A stretch of DNA of 64,000 nucleotides from the NCBI GenBank assembly GCA_041653995.1, contig JBAZEK010000001.1, positions 1,116,001 to 1,180,000 on the forward strand, written 5' to 3'. The notes beneath the pieces were generated by a model that was not told where the DNA came from, ran no database searches, and saw only the letters and a list, made by a program, of their open reading frames with translations. The first letter of the stretch is position 1, and the number at the start of each line of letters is the position of its first letter. The position numbers were made by a program, and so were the translations under genes. This document shows, one piece after another, positions 27,291 through 36,086 of this stretch. Source of the stretch: Dehalococcoidia bacterium. GTDB lineage: Bacteria > Chloroflexota > Dehalococcoidia > GIF9 > UBA5629.

Positions 27291-28460
27291 ATGTTTACAC
27301 CATTTTTCTATACGCTCAAGGACAAGAAGGTGCCCGTTTCCATCAACGAATGGATGATACTGATGGAGGCTCTGGACAAGCGTCTTATCCGCAACATGAG
27401 CGACTTCTACTACCTGGCCCGCTCCATACTGGTTAAGAGCGAAACCCATTTCGACCAGTACGACATCGCCTTCCAGGAGTATTTCGGGGGCATAGCCCCT
27501 CCCTTCGAGGTCACCGAGGAGTTGATTCAATGGCTGATGGAGCCCAAGAACAGGCCGCAGCTAACGCCGGAAGAGCTGGCGGCCATCCAGAAGATGGACC
27601 TGGAGGAACTGCTCAGGGAGTTCGAGAAGCGCCTCAAGGAGCAGAAGGAGCGGCATGACGGGGGCAACTACTGGATCGGCACCGGGGGCACGTCGCCCTT
27701 CGGCCACTCCGGCAATAATCCCCAGGGCATGCTCGTGGGCGGTCCGGGAGGCATGCGCAGCGCGGTGCGTATCGCCGAACAGAGGTATTTTCGCAACTAC
27801 AGGGACGACGTTACGCTGGATATCCGCCAGATTAAAGTCGCCCTCAAACAGCTCAGGCAACTGAACCGCGCCGGGCCAGAGGATGAGCTCGACCTTGACC
27901 GGACCATCGACGCCACCTGTAAAAACGCGGGCGAGATCGAATTCAAATGGAAGCGCCCCCGCAAAAACAGCATCAAGCTGCTGCTCATCATGGACGCCGG
28001 CGGGTCCATGGAGCCATACGCGGACCTCTGCAGCCAGCTCTTCTCAGCCGCCAACTCCCTCAGCCATTTCCGCGCTTTCAAATACTACTACTTCCACAAC
28101 TGCCCCTACGATGTGCTCTACAGCGATATCCAGCAGCGCAAAGGCGAGCCTATCGAGCACCTGCTCAAGGTGCTGGAGCCCGACTATAAGGTTATCTTTG
28201 TGGGAGACGCCTGCATGGCCTATTCGGAGCTGATGGACCGCTTCGGCGACCTGTATTTCCACGGGTACCAGAAGCACGCCGGCATCGACAGGCTCAAGCA
28301 GTTCAAGTCCCACTTCAGTCATGTTGTCTGGCTCAATCCCGAGACATCGGTGCTGCGCAGCTACCCTACGGTGCAGATCATCTCCAAGCTTTTCCCCATG
28401 TACAACCTGTCGCTGGAAGGCCTCAACCGCGCCGTTAAAAAACTGGTCTCCAAGCTGTAA
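27291..28460 (+). CDS. VWA-domain protein, CoxE-like partner of MoxR
   Basis: The 389-residue protein has an N-terminal helical part, a Gly-rich segment (about 125-155), and a C-terminal VWA domain beginning KLLLIMDAGGSMEPY near residue 230. The MIDAS motif is DAGGS rather than DxSxS, so the first Ser ligand is Gly; this variant is common in CoxE-like proteins. MoxR/CoxE pairs load metals or remodel metalloenzymes. It follows the MoxR gene closely and the two should be one transcription unit. Confidence 0.85.
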   Translation: MFTPFFYTLKDKKVPVSINEWMILMEALDKRLIRNMSDFYYLARSILVKSETHFDQYDIAFQEYFGGIAPPFEVTEELIQWLMEPKNRPQLTPEELAAIQKMDLEELLREFEKRLKEQKERHDGGNYWIGTGGTSPFGHSGNNPQGMLVGGPGGMRSAVRIAEQRYFRNYRDDVTLDIRQIKVALKQLRQLNRAGPEDELDLDRTIDATCKNAGEIEFKWKRPRKNSIKLLLIMDAGGSMEPYADLCSQLFSAANSLSHFRAFKYYYFHNCPYDVLYSDIQQRKGEPIEHLLKVLEPDYKVIFVGDACMAYSELMDRFGDLYFHGYQKHAGIDRLKQFKSHFSHVVWLNPETSVLRSYPTVQIISKLFPMYNLSLEGLNRAVKKLVSKL

Positions 28461-28512
28461 CCGGTACGGACGCCAGATAGACAAAGGCCGGTCATGCAGC
28501 TATAATCCCGAT

Positions 28513-29031
28513 ATGCCGACCAGACTCAAGAGGCTTATTACCAGCGCCGAGATAAACAGCGCCGTTCAGAGGCTTGCCTCCGAGATAACCAACGACTACA
28601 GGCACAAGAATCCCCTCCTGATCGGCATACTCAAGGGATCTTTCGTTTTCATGGCCGACCTGGTGCGCAGGCTGGATATGCCGCTGGAGGTCGATTTCGT
28701 GCGATTGTCCAGCTACGGCGGCGGCACCGAGTCATCGGGCAGGATAAGGGTACTGGGGAAAATGAGTGAGCCGGTGGAGGGACGCCACGTCATCGTGGTG
28801 GAGGACATCATCGATACCGGCCTGACAACCTCCTATTTCCTTCGTTACATCAGGGGCAGAAAACCGGCCTCGGTCGCCCTTTGCGCCCTGACCGAAAAGC
28901 CCGCGCGGCGCAAGGTGAAAGTCAAGATCGACTACCTCGGTTTCACCGTCCCCGATAAATTCATCGTAGGCTACGGCATCGACTACAACGAGAGATACCG
29001 CAACCTGCCGGATATCTGCTATATTGAGTAA
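28513..29031 (+). CDS. hpt: Hypoxanthine/guanine phosphoribosyltransferase
   Basis: The 172-residue type I phosphoribosyltransferase salvages hypoxanthine or guanine with PRPP. Signatures are LLIGILKGSFVFMADL, the PRPP loop VVEDIIDTGLT and the base-binding Lys/aromatic region VPDKFIVGYGIDYNERYRNLP. I used ATG 28513 because it gives the usual HPRT length; the open frame extends upstream into the VWA gene. It is followed by adenine deaminase, which would make hypoxanthine, a meaningful salvage pair. Confidence 0.92.
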   Translation: MPTRLKRLITSAEINSAVQRLASEITNDYRHKNPLLIGILKGSFVFMADLVRRLDMPLEVDFVRLSSYGGGTESSGRIRVLGKMSEPVEGRHVIVVEDIIDTGLTTSYFLRYIRGRKPASVALCALTEKPARRKVKVKIDYLGFTVPDKFIVGYGIDYNERYRNLPDICYIE

Positions 29032-29041
29032 GCGAGGTGAT

Positions 29042-30742
29042 ATGAGCCTTCCGGATTTGATTGCGGTGGCGCGGGGCGACAGGCCCGCCGACCTGCTGCT
29101 GAAGAACGCCGGCATCATCAACGTTTTTACCAGCAGCATCGAAGAAAACAGCATCGCCGTCTACGACGGGCGCATCGCCGGTATAGGCGACTACACTGAG
29201 GCAAATAACATCATCGACCTCAGCGGCGCTTTTCTGGCGCCCGGCTTTATCAACGGCCACATACACATCGAAAGCTCGATGCTGCACCCGGCCAATTACG
29301 CCCGCACCGTGGTGCCGCATGGAACGACCTCCATCTCCACAGACCTGCACGAGATCACCAACGCGTCGGGCATGGCCGGCATTCGCTTTGTCCTGAACTG
29401 CGCGCGCAACCTGCCGCTGGACTTCTTCTTCCAGGCTGCGTCCTGCGTGCCCGCCACCCACATGGAGACTTCGGGCGCTTCGATTACGGCCTCCGACATA
29501 CGGCGGCTGCTCAAATGGAAGAACAATATCGGCCTGGGCGAGATGATGAACTACCCGGGCGTGATCAACGCTTTCCCTCCGGTGATGGATGAGATAAATG
29601 CGGCCGGCGGCCACGTGATCGCCGGGCACGCGCCCGGCCTGAGGGGAAAGCAGTTGAACGCCTATGTTTCCGCCGGCATCTACTCCGACCACGAAAACTC
29701 GGAGCTCGAGGAGAGCAGGGAGAAGCTCTCCCGCGGACTCTTCCTCATGATCAGGGAGGGCACATCCGAGAAGAACCTGGAAGACCTGATCCGGCTGGTC
29801 ACGGACAAGACCTGGCACAGGTGCATGTTCGTGGTGGACGACCGCAGCTGCTCGGACCTGCTGCGGGACGGTGATGTCGATGCAGTGGTAAGGAAGGCCA
29901 TCGGACTGGGATTGGATCCTATCCGGGCCATCCAGCTGGTCACGCTCAATCCCGCCGAATACTTCCGCCTGCACGACCTGGGACGCATCGCACCGGGCAG
30001 CAGGGCCAACCTGGTAACCATTAAGAACCTGGAGAAGCTTGATATAGACATGGTCTTTTATGACGGCAAACTGGTTGCGAGGGGAGGCCGATATCTGGGA
30101 AACACGACAATGAAAACGCCGTCCAGACTGACGAAATCGGTCAACTTCAAGCCGTTTAAACCATCGGCGCTGGAACTGGTCTCGAAAAACGATCATTTCC
30201 CCGTAATTGAGATAGTGCCCGGCCAGATAATAACTAAAAAACAGATGGTAAAAATCGGGCGGGGCGTATTCCAGACCGACACGGCCAGGGACCTGCTTAA
30301 AGCCGTGGTGGTGGAGAGGCACCACGCCACCGGCAATATCGGCCTGGGCATTGTGCGCGGATTCGGACTCAAAGAGGGCGCCATCGCATCCACCATAGCT
30401 CACGATTCGCACAACATCGTGGTGGTCGGCGCCGGCGATAAAGATATCCTGGCAGCGGTTCAAGCCGTCAGGGAGATGCAGGGAGGACTGGTGGTCTGTC
30501 GGGATGGAAAGCCAATCGCCAGGCTTCCTCTGCCCATTTGCGGACTGCTCTCGACCGACCCGGCGGAGAAGGTCTCTGCTCAATTCGAGCATCTGGAACG
30601 GGTTGCAGCCGGCCTGGGCAAGCTGCCGCCGGCCCCCTTCGCCCTGCTGTCCTTCATTGCGCTGCCGGTTATACCCGAGCTGCGCCTGACCGACAAAGGC
30701 ATAGTGGATGTAGTCCAGTTCAAATTATTGACAGACGTTTAA
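29042..30742 (+). CDS. ade: Adenine deaminase
   Basis: The 566-residue amidohydrolase-superfamily enzyme converts adenine to hypoxanthine and ammonia. The metal-binding motif GFINGHIHIESSML, the HGTTSISTDLHE segment, VDDRSCSDLL and the C-terminal AdeC-like domain (GGLVVCRDGKPIARLPL) mark it as Ade rather than an adenosine deaminase. ATG 29042 follows a GAGGTG ribosome site; an in-frame TTG at 29024 is less likely. It works with the upstream hpt product in purine salvage. Confidence 0.92.
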   Translation: MSLPDLIAVARGDRPADLLLKNAGIINVFTSSIEENSIAVYDGRIAGIGDYTEANNIIDLSGAFLAPGFINGHIHIESSMLHPANYARTVVPHGTTSISTDLHEITNASGMAGIRFVLNCARNLPLDFFFQAASCVPATHMETSGASITASDIRRLLKWKNNIGLGEMMNYPGVINAFPPVMDEINAAGGHVIAGHAPGLRGKQLNAYVSAGIYSDHENSELEESREKLSRGLFLMIREGTSEKNLEDLIRLVTDKTWHRCMFVVDDRSCSDLLRDGDVDAVVRKAIGLGLDPIRAIQLVTLNPAEYFRLHDLGRIAPGSRANLVTIKNLEKLDIDMVFYDGKLVARGGRYLGNTTMKTPSRLTKSVNFKPFKPSALELVSKNDHFPVIEIVPGQIITKKQMVKIGRGVFQTDTARDLLKAVVVERHHATGNIGLGIVRGFGLKEGAIASTIAHDSHNIVVVGAGDKDILAAVQAVREMQGGLVVCRDGKPIARLPLPICGLLSTDPAEKVSAQFEHLERVAAGLGKLPPAPFALLSFIALPVIPELRLTDKGIVDVVQFKLLTDV

Positions 30743-30754
30743 GAGGAGCGGCTA

Positions 30755-31582
30755 ATGGCATATGAAACACTGCTGGTAGAAAAAAAGGACGGTGTCGCGC
30801 TGGTGACGTTCAACCGTCCCGATAAATTGAACACTCTCAACACCCGGCTTTTTTTCGATCTGAGGGACCTGATGGCCGAGTTCAGGTATGACATCGAGAC
30901 AAGGGTGATTATTTTCACGGGCGCCGGCCGGGCATTCTCCGCCGGCTTCGACCTGCGGGTGGATGCCCTCAAGGAACATGCATCCCAGAAGGAGATGCCC
31001 AACGAAAGGATATGGCAGCTTTTTTTCATGGACCTGATGTCAACCATCGAAAACCTGGAGCAGGTCACCATCGCCGCCATCAACGGTCCCGCTATGGGGG
31101 GCGGTTTCTGCATTGCCTTGAATTGCGACTTCCGCATCATGGCCGACAACGCCAGCCTGGGCGTCCCCGAGACCGGACTGGGGGTATATTTGAGCTGGGG
31201 CGCAACTCCCAGGCTGGTATCCCTGCTTGGACCGGCCAGAGCCAAGGAATTCATCATGACCTGCGATCCGGTTGACGCCGACGAAGCTTTAAGGATAGGC
31301 ATGGTCAATCGTGTGGTGCCTTCCGATAAACTGCTTCCCGCCGGCTACGAGCTGGCCGGTAAGATCATGCGCAGGGGTCCGCTGGCCATCCGCATTACTA
31401 AAAAGCAGGTGAACGCGGCCTCGGTAGCCCGCATGTCCGACCTCCACCTCTTCGAGTCCGAGCTGTGGGAGAGGAACCAGCTGTCACCCGACCTTCAGGA
31501 GGGCATCATGGCATCCATAGAGAAACGGCCGCCTTCTTTCAAACCCGAGGCCGGAGTGCCCAAATTCGATTTGCCCGCGTAA
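30755..31582 (+). CDS. Enoyl-CoA hydratase/isomerase family protein
   Basis: The 275-residue crotonase-fold protein has an oxyanion-hole segment GAGRAFSAGFDLRVDAL and the second signature INGPAMGGGFCIALNCDFRIM, then PETGLGVY. The Glu of the second active-site loop is in VPETGLG; the first loop (NGPAMGGGF) lacks the usual catalytic Glu. It may therefore be an isomerase or hydrolase rather than a hydratase. The acyl-CoA ligase follows at 48 bp, suggesting a joint role in CoA-thioester metabolism. A GAGGAG ribosome site precedes the ATG. Confidence 0.85.
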   Translation: MAYETLLVEKKDGVALVTFNRPDKLNTLNTRLFFDLRDLMAEFRYDIETRVIIFTGAGRAFSAGFDLRVDALKEHASQKEMPNERIWQLFFMDLMSTIENLEQVTIAAINGPAMGGGFCIALNCDFRIMADNASLGVPETGLGVYLSWGATPRLVSLLGPARAKEFIMTCDPVDADEALRIGMVNRVVPSDKLLPAGYELAGKIMRRGPLAIRITKKQVNAASVARMSDLHLFESELWERNQLSPDLQEGIMASIEKRPPSFKPEAGVPKFDLPA

Positions 31583-31629
31583 CAAAGCGCAGTTCATAAA
31601 TACGAAAATATAAATGGGAGGTTGTGACC

Positions 31630-33222
31630 ATGGATAAAGAGAAGCTGGCCTGGCAGTACGTGAAGAAATGGGCGGAGGAAACACCGGACAGGGAGGCGCT
31701 CGTCTATAAGGACAGGCGGATTACCTACAAGACGTTCTATGAGAGAACGGTCAGCGTGGCGAAACTGCTGATCGAGCTGGGAGTCAAAAAGGGGGACCGG
31801 GTGTTCACGCTTTCCGCGGCGCGCGATGAGTTCGAGTATATCTACATGGCTACGGCCATGGTGGGAGGTATCTGGTTCGGGCTCAATCCGCGATATACGC
31901 GCGATGAGTTCCTTTATATGGTCGGTGACGCCAGGCCCAAAATCGGATTCGCGGTCAGGAACTACGATGTCCTGATGCGCGACTACAAGGACGACCTGAC
32001 CGCCCTTAAGGAAGCCAATCCCGAGCTGGAGCGACTGATCATTATAGATAATCCCTGGGAGGGCACCTTCGAATGGGAGCGGGAGCTGGGCAAAGACCGC
32101 AGCAGCCTGGACGCCGCCTTGAAAAAGCGCATCAGCGAGGTTAAGGAGGATGATCCTGCTTTAATCATCTATACCTCGGGAACAACGGGAAAACCCAAGG
32201 GGGCGCTGTTGACACACAGGAACATGGTATCCAGCGCAGCAGCACAGAATGCGCGTTTCATGGCGCCCAACAGCAAGCGCGGTGAGGGCAAGGCCCTCAT
32301 CCATTTCCCCATCAACCACGTCGCCTGCGCGGTGGAGCTCGTCATGGGCTGTCTGCACTGGGGAGCCACCATGGTATTGATGGACCGCTTCGACCCGGCG
32401 GCAACGCTTAAAATGGTGCAGGACGAGAAAATCACCTTTATGGGACAGGTGCCGGCCATGTTCATGCTGCAATTCACACTGCCCGATTTCGATAGCTACG
32501 ACCTGTCCAGCCTCAAAACCATCATCTGGGCCGGCTCAGCGGCCCCTGAATCGATGGTCAACAGGCTTTCGAAGACAGGAGCAACACTGATGACCGGATA
32601 CGGACAGACAGAGAACGCCGGCTTCATCACCTACACCAAACCGGGAGATTCCATGCGGGACCTGATCGAGACGGCAGGCAAATGCTATCCACCGTTTAAA
32701 ATAAAGCTGATGGACGGCAAAGGCAAGGAGGTCGGCCGCGGGGAAGTGGGCGAAATATGGATGAAAGGCGATCTGGTGATGAAAGGATACTGGCAACGTC
32801 CCGAGGCCACGGCCGAGACGATTACAAAGGACGGCTGGCTGAAATCGGGCGACCTGGCTACCATGGATGACCGCGGCTACATCAAGATCGTGGGACGCAC
32901 CAAAGAGATGTTCAAATCGGGCGGCTACAACGTCTATCCGCGCGAGATCGAGGCCGTCATCGAGCAATATCCCGGCATAGCCTTTGTCACGGTCATTCCC
33001 ATACCGGACGAGACCTGGCAGGAGGTGGGCAAGGCCTATATCATGCCGGTCCCGGGCAAGAATGTCGACGTAGATGAGATACGCGAGCTGTGTAAAAAGC
33101 ACCTGGCCAACTATAAGGTGCCGAAGCAGTTCGAGGTCCGCCCGCTGCTTCCCCTGCTGGCCAGCGGCAAGGTGGACCGGCGCGCTCTGGTGGAAGAGGA
33201 AAAGACGTCCAGACAGAAGTGA
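31630..33222 (+). CDS. AMP-forming acyl-CoA synthetase/ligase
   Basis: The 530-residue ANL-superfamily adenylating enzyme has the P-loop-like YTSGTTGKPKGALLTHRNM, TGYGQTENAG, the hinge GRTKEMFKSGGYNVYPREIE and the C-terminal Lys in LASGKVDRRAL. It activates a carboxylic acid with ATP and joins it to CoA; chain length and substrate are not readable. ATG 31630 follows GGGAGG at good spacing. The last 28 bases of the gene are part of the 76-bp direct repeat. The gene itself stays intact. Confidence 0.92.
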   Translation: MDKEKLAWQYVKKWAEETPDREALVYKDRRITYKTFYERTVSVAKLLIELGVKKGDRVFTLSAARDEFEYIYMATAMVGGIWFGLNPRYTRDEFLYMVGDARPKIGFAVRNYDVLMRDYKDDLTALKEANPELERLIIIDNPWEGTFEWERELGKDRSSLDAALKKRISEVKEDDPALIIYTSGTTGKPKGALLTHRNMVSSAAAQNARFMAPNSKRGEGKALIHFPINHVACAVELVMGCLHWGATMVLMDRFDPAATLKMVQDEKITFMGQVPAMFMLQFTLPDFDSYDLSSLKTIIWAGSAAPESMVNRLSKTGATLMTGYGQTENAGFITYTKPGDSMRDLIETAGKCYPPFKIKLMDGKGKEVGRGEVGEIWMKGDLVMKGYWQRPEATAETITKDGWLKSGDLATMDDRGYIKIVGRTKEMFKSGGYNVYPREIEAVIEQYPGIAFVTVIPIPDETWQEVGKAYIMPVPGKNVDVDEIRELCKKHLANYKVPKQFEVRPLLPLLASGKVDRRALVEEEKTSRQK

Positions 33223-33270
33223 GCATGCCGGAAAAACTGAATCCCGCCTTTTAAAGGCGGGATTCATATC
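33195..33270. repeat. 76-bp direct repeat, left copy (attL-like)
   Basis: It is identical over 76 of 76 bases to 37228-37303. It covers the last 28 bases of the acyl-CoA ligase gene and the palindromic terminator. The bases flanking the two copies differ on both sides, so the boundaries are sharp. It looks like the target-site copy left by site-specific or homology-driven integration. Confidence 0.95.
33238..33266 (+). terminator. Palindromic terminator after the acyl-CoA ligase (left copy)
   Basis: Perfect 14-bp arms (TGAATCCCGCCTTT / AAAGGCGGGATTCA) surround one base. It is nearly symmetric and so may work in both directions. The same element is present at 37271-37299 in the right direct repeat. 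Confidence 0.8.
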
Positions 33271-33426
33271 GGATTCACAAATTAATTTAGGTAATTATAC
33301 CCTAGTATCAAGTAGGGACTTTTTCTTAGACTACACGTCCCTTTTTCCCCCTTTGAATCGTATCCCCAAAATACCTACCGTGTGTGTGTTATGATTAATC
33401 ATGATACCACCGTGGGGAGGGCACCA

Positions 33427-35100
33427 ATGTCACAAAATGAAATCCTAGCACTCGATGCAAGGTTGAAATTAGCACATGAAGAACGTGCTCCTGATTCACC
33501 TGAAGATGAGTTCTTTGAAATATTTGCCTCTGAACAGATATTGAAAGACTTCGACCTTACTGATGAGGAAATAGAAGCGGGACAAGTTGGCGGGGAAAAC
33601 GACGGGGGTGTAGATGGCATATATTTCTTAGTCAATCGACAACTTGTCACGGATGATTTTGACATCAATCCAAAGACAGTCACAAGGGCTGATATTTTCT
33701 TCATCCAGGCAACACGGGAGCAGTCATTTAATGAAAAGCGTGTTGCAAAATTGAATTTGCTAACTGAAGATTTTCTCGATTTTTCAAGGGGCCCTGGACA
33801 ACTTCACGGAACTTATAATTCTGACGTAGTATCTGTGATGATGACATTTAAAGAGCAATACCAAAAGCTTCTTGCTTATCCTCATGACCTCACAATTTCT
33901 TATTGCTACATGAGTAAAGGGGACATTAAGACAATCAATGTTGGATTGCGTAGGCAGAGTGAACGAGTTCAGGAAAAAGCAACACAACTATTTCCTAAAG
34001 CCATTGTATCGTTTAGGTTTATTGGCGCGGCAGTGTTGCTTGACCTAATCAACAAGCAACCACAGAAGGCTTATCCATTAGAATATACTGAAATGATTTC
34101 GCCTGCGGGACAGCAAGCTTGGGTATGTCTCGTGCCTATGGTTGCATACAATAAGTTCATTACTAACGATGAAGGCGAGATGAAAAATGAGTTGTTTGAA
34201 GGGAATGTAAGAGACTGGCAAGGTGACAATGATGTTAATGAAGCTATACGGGGGACTCTTGAGAGTGGAGTTGATGATGAAGATTTCTGGTGGTTGAATA
34301 ATGGTATTACAGTTTTAGCTTCCGGTGCCTCTAGCCAGGGTGGACATGTATTGAGTGTTCAAATGCCTCAAATTGTGAATGGACTCCAAACCTCTCGTTG
34401 CATATACAATTATCTCAACGCAAAAAAAGGGATCAATGAGCATCGCAATGTCCTTGTGCGTATTATTGCGACACAGCGTGTAGAAAGTCCAGATCATATC
34501 ATAAAAGCCACAAATAGTCAGACACAGGTGCCGCCTTTCCGTTTGCATATGACCGAGCCGATTCATAGGAACATAGAAAGTCTTCTAAGAAATCACAATC
34601 TGTTTTATGACAGAAGAAAGAACTTTTATAAGAATGAGGGCAGACCTATTACACGGATTATCCAGCCTCTTGCTTTAGCACAGACAATTATGTCAGTTGT
34701 CCTTCATAGGCCGAATGATGCAAGGGGGAGACCAAATTCAGTTTTGGAGAAATCATATGCAGAAATCTTTAGTACACAATATTCCCTTCAACTGTTCGCC
34801 GTTTGTGCTTTGCTGATGAGAAAGGTCAATGCTTTTCTTTTACTGCCCGATTTGAGAACAACACGAACAGAAAGGACAGATTTACGTTGGTATCTCGCCA
34901 TGCAATATTCACGTACATTGACGGGTACGGACGCTCCTACCGTCGATGAATTAACAAAGATGGTAATGCCTGCCGATGACAAGTTGCTGCATATATCCTA
35001 TAAGCGAGTGAGCGAGATTTATAAATTACTAGGGGCAACTGATCTAGTAGCAAAAGGCACTACACTCGTAGAACAGGTAAAGAAATTGGCCTATAGTTAG
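33427..35100 (+). CDS. AIPR-family protein (abortive infection/phage resistance type)
   Basis: The 557-residue protein carries AIPR signatures: LFEGNVRDWQG (256-266), WWLNNGITVLA (288-298) and PQIVNGLQTS (314-323). The N-terminal part has DGGVDGIYF with D63 followed by FFIQAT (91-96), which resembles a Mrr-like PD-(D/E)xK nuclease core. However, the expected x-K after the strand reads QAT, so catalysis is uncertain. AIPR proteins were named from abortive-infection systems. ATG 33427 follows a strong GGGGAGG site; an earlier ATG at 33382 has none. It is the first and largest gene of the AT-rich island, and defence is a plausible role. Confidence 0.8.
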   Translation: MSQNEILALDARLKLAHEERAPDSPEDEFFEIFASEQILKDFDLTDEEIEAGQVGGENDGGVDGIYFLVNRQLVTDDFDINPKTVTRADIFFIQATREQSFNEKRVAKLNLLTEDFLDFSRGPGQLHGTYNSDVVSVMMTFKEQYQKLLAYPHDLTISYCYMSKGDIKTINVGLRRQSERVQEKATQLFPKAIVSFRFIGAAVLLDLINKQPQKAYPLEYTEMISPAGQQAWVCLVPMVAYNKFITNDEGEMKNELFEGNVRDWQGDNDVNEAIRGTLESGVDDEDFWWLNNGITVLASGASSQGGHVLSVQMPQIVNGLQTSRCIYNYLNAKKGINEHRNVLVRIIATQRVESPDHIIKATNSQTQVPPFRLHMTEPIHRNIESLLRNHNLFYDRRKNFYKNEGRPITRIIQPLALAQTIMSVVLHRPNDARGRPNSVLEKSYAEIFSTQYSLQLFAVCALLMRKVNAFLLLPDLRTTRTERTDLRWYLAMQYSRTLTGTDAPTVDELTKMVMPADDKLLHISYKRVSEIYKLLGATDLVAKGTTLVEQVKKLAYS

Positions 35101-35268
35101 ACAGCATTATTTGGATATATGATTGTAATATCGTTGAAAGCGAGAATGAGATAGCAAGCTACAGACAGAGTTTCAATATGAAATAAAGCTATATGTATAC
35201 CTATCTTATCATCACAAAAGAACTTGCCACTGTGGTATGATAAAGCCACTAAACCGAAGGAGTGGCGT

Positions 35269-35769
35269 ATGCAAGTAATGTGGGGTGCATGGGTAAAAAA
35301 GGCAATTATCAGACGAAAGCATCCATTTACGGTCGATATTCAAGGTATCTATGAGCAGATTTGGAAACATGAGAAAGCCGATTTTCCATTTTCAGTTGAT
35401 CTCACTCTCTTACTGGTATACCAGATTACCAATCGTGCTGAGTTTGGCCAAGTATACAAATTGGCCCTTGATTTCAGAGATAAATATGGTATAGATTGCC
35501 TGTTCCGTTCGATACAGCCGATGCAATTGCCAGAGGGTGATTTACCAGTACGTTGGTATGAGACCTATGCAATCAATAATGTAGTAATTAAGCAACCAGA
35601 TGATTATGCTATGAACATATATATAAACCAGGAATTCAAACAGCTTATTCCGTTGTGGGTCATTGCCCCCAAAGTCATGACATGGGATGATGCTACAGGC
35701 ACTACTACTGAGATGTGGCCAGAAGAATTTTTTAAGGATTTCGACAGAGAGGAACAGCAAGATGTTTAA
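35269..35769 (+). CDS. DUF6941-like protein
   Basis: The 166-residue protein has no catalytic motif that I recognise. Its layout (an N-terminal strand region ending in a GIYEQIW-type segment, then FPFSVDLTLLLVYQIT, an AEFGQVYKLALDFRDKYG stretch, and a late DDYAMNIYINQEF) resembles the DUF6941 pattern of small beta-rich proteins, sometimes seen near phage-related genes. I make the call by pattern memory only. ATG 35269 follows AAGGAG; a TTG at 35224 would extend it. It overlaps the next gene by eight bases. Confidence 0.5.
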   Translation: MQVMWGAWVKKAIIRRKHPFTVDIQGIYEQIWKHEKADFPFSVDLTLLLVYQITNRAEFGQVYKLALDFRDKYGIDCLFRSIQPMQLPEGDLPVRWYETYAINNVVIKQPDDYAMNIYINQEFKQLIPLWVIAPKVMTWDDATGTTTEMWPEEFFKDFDREEQQDV

Positions 35770-36007
35770 TCTAAAAGTGGCAAGGTTTACAGTCAAACAA
35801 CGGGGGGGCAAAGACCCTGATGTGCAGATTATTAGGACTCAGTATATACCCATACCTCGTTCAGAAGTTATAAAAAATATATCTAAATTAACGCCCAAGA
35901 AACGGCGATGTAGTTCTGCCAAAGACTCATGTGTCACTGAGCAGGCTTTTGAAGACATTCTTGACAGAGCAGTACGCGCAATAAGAAAAAGTACGGAGAA
36001 GAATTAA
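35762..36007 (+). CDS. Small basic hypothetical protein
   Basis: The 81-residue protein is rich in Lys and Arg, especially in the segment TPKKRRCSSAKDS and the C-terminal helix DRAVRAIRKSTEKN. It overlaps the upstream gene by eight bases and has a GAGAGG-type ribosome site, so translation coupled to the DUF6941-like protein is likely. Nucleic-acid binding or a partner role would fit the charge. No family recognised. Confidence 0.55.
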   Translation: MFNLKVARFTVKQRGGKDPDVQIIRTQYIPIPRSEVIKNISKLTPKKRRCSSAKDSCVTEQAFEDILDRAVRAIRKSTEKN

Positions 36008-36086
36008 CCTCAGATTCAGCGTATTTGTAGCATCATATACGCTTGCTTTTGCATCTGCCCGTATTTATCCTAAGGAGATGAGACCT

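Noticed and set aside
33301..33426. Possible integrase or toxin gene at the left end of the 33-37 kb island
   Set aside because: No frame in this stretch is long enough or shows recombinase motifs; it holds only the leader of the AIPR gene.
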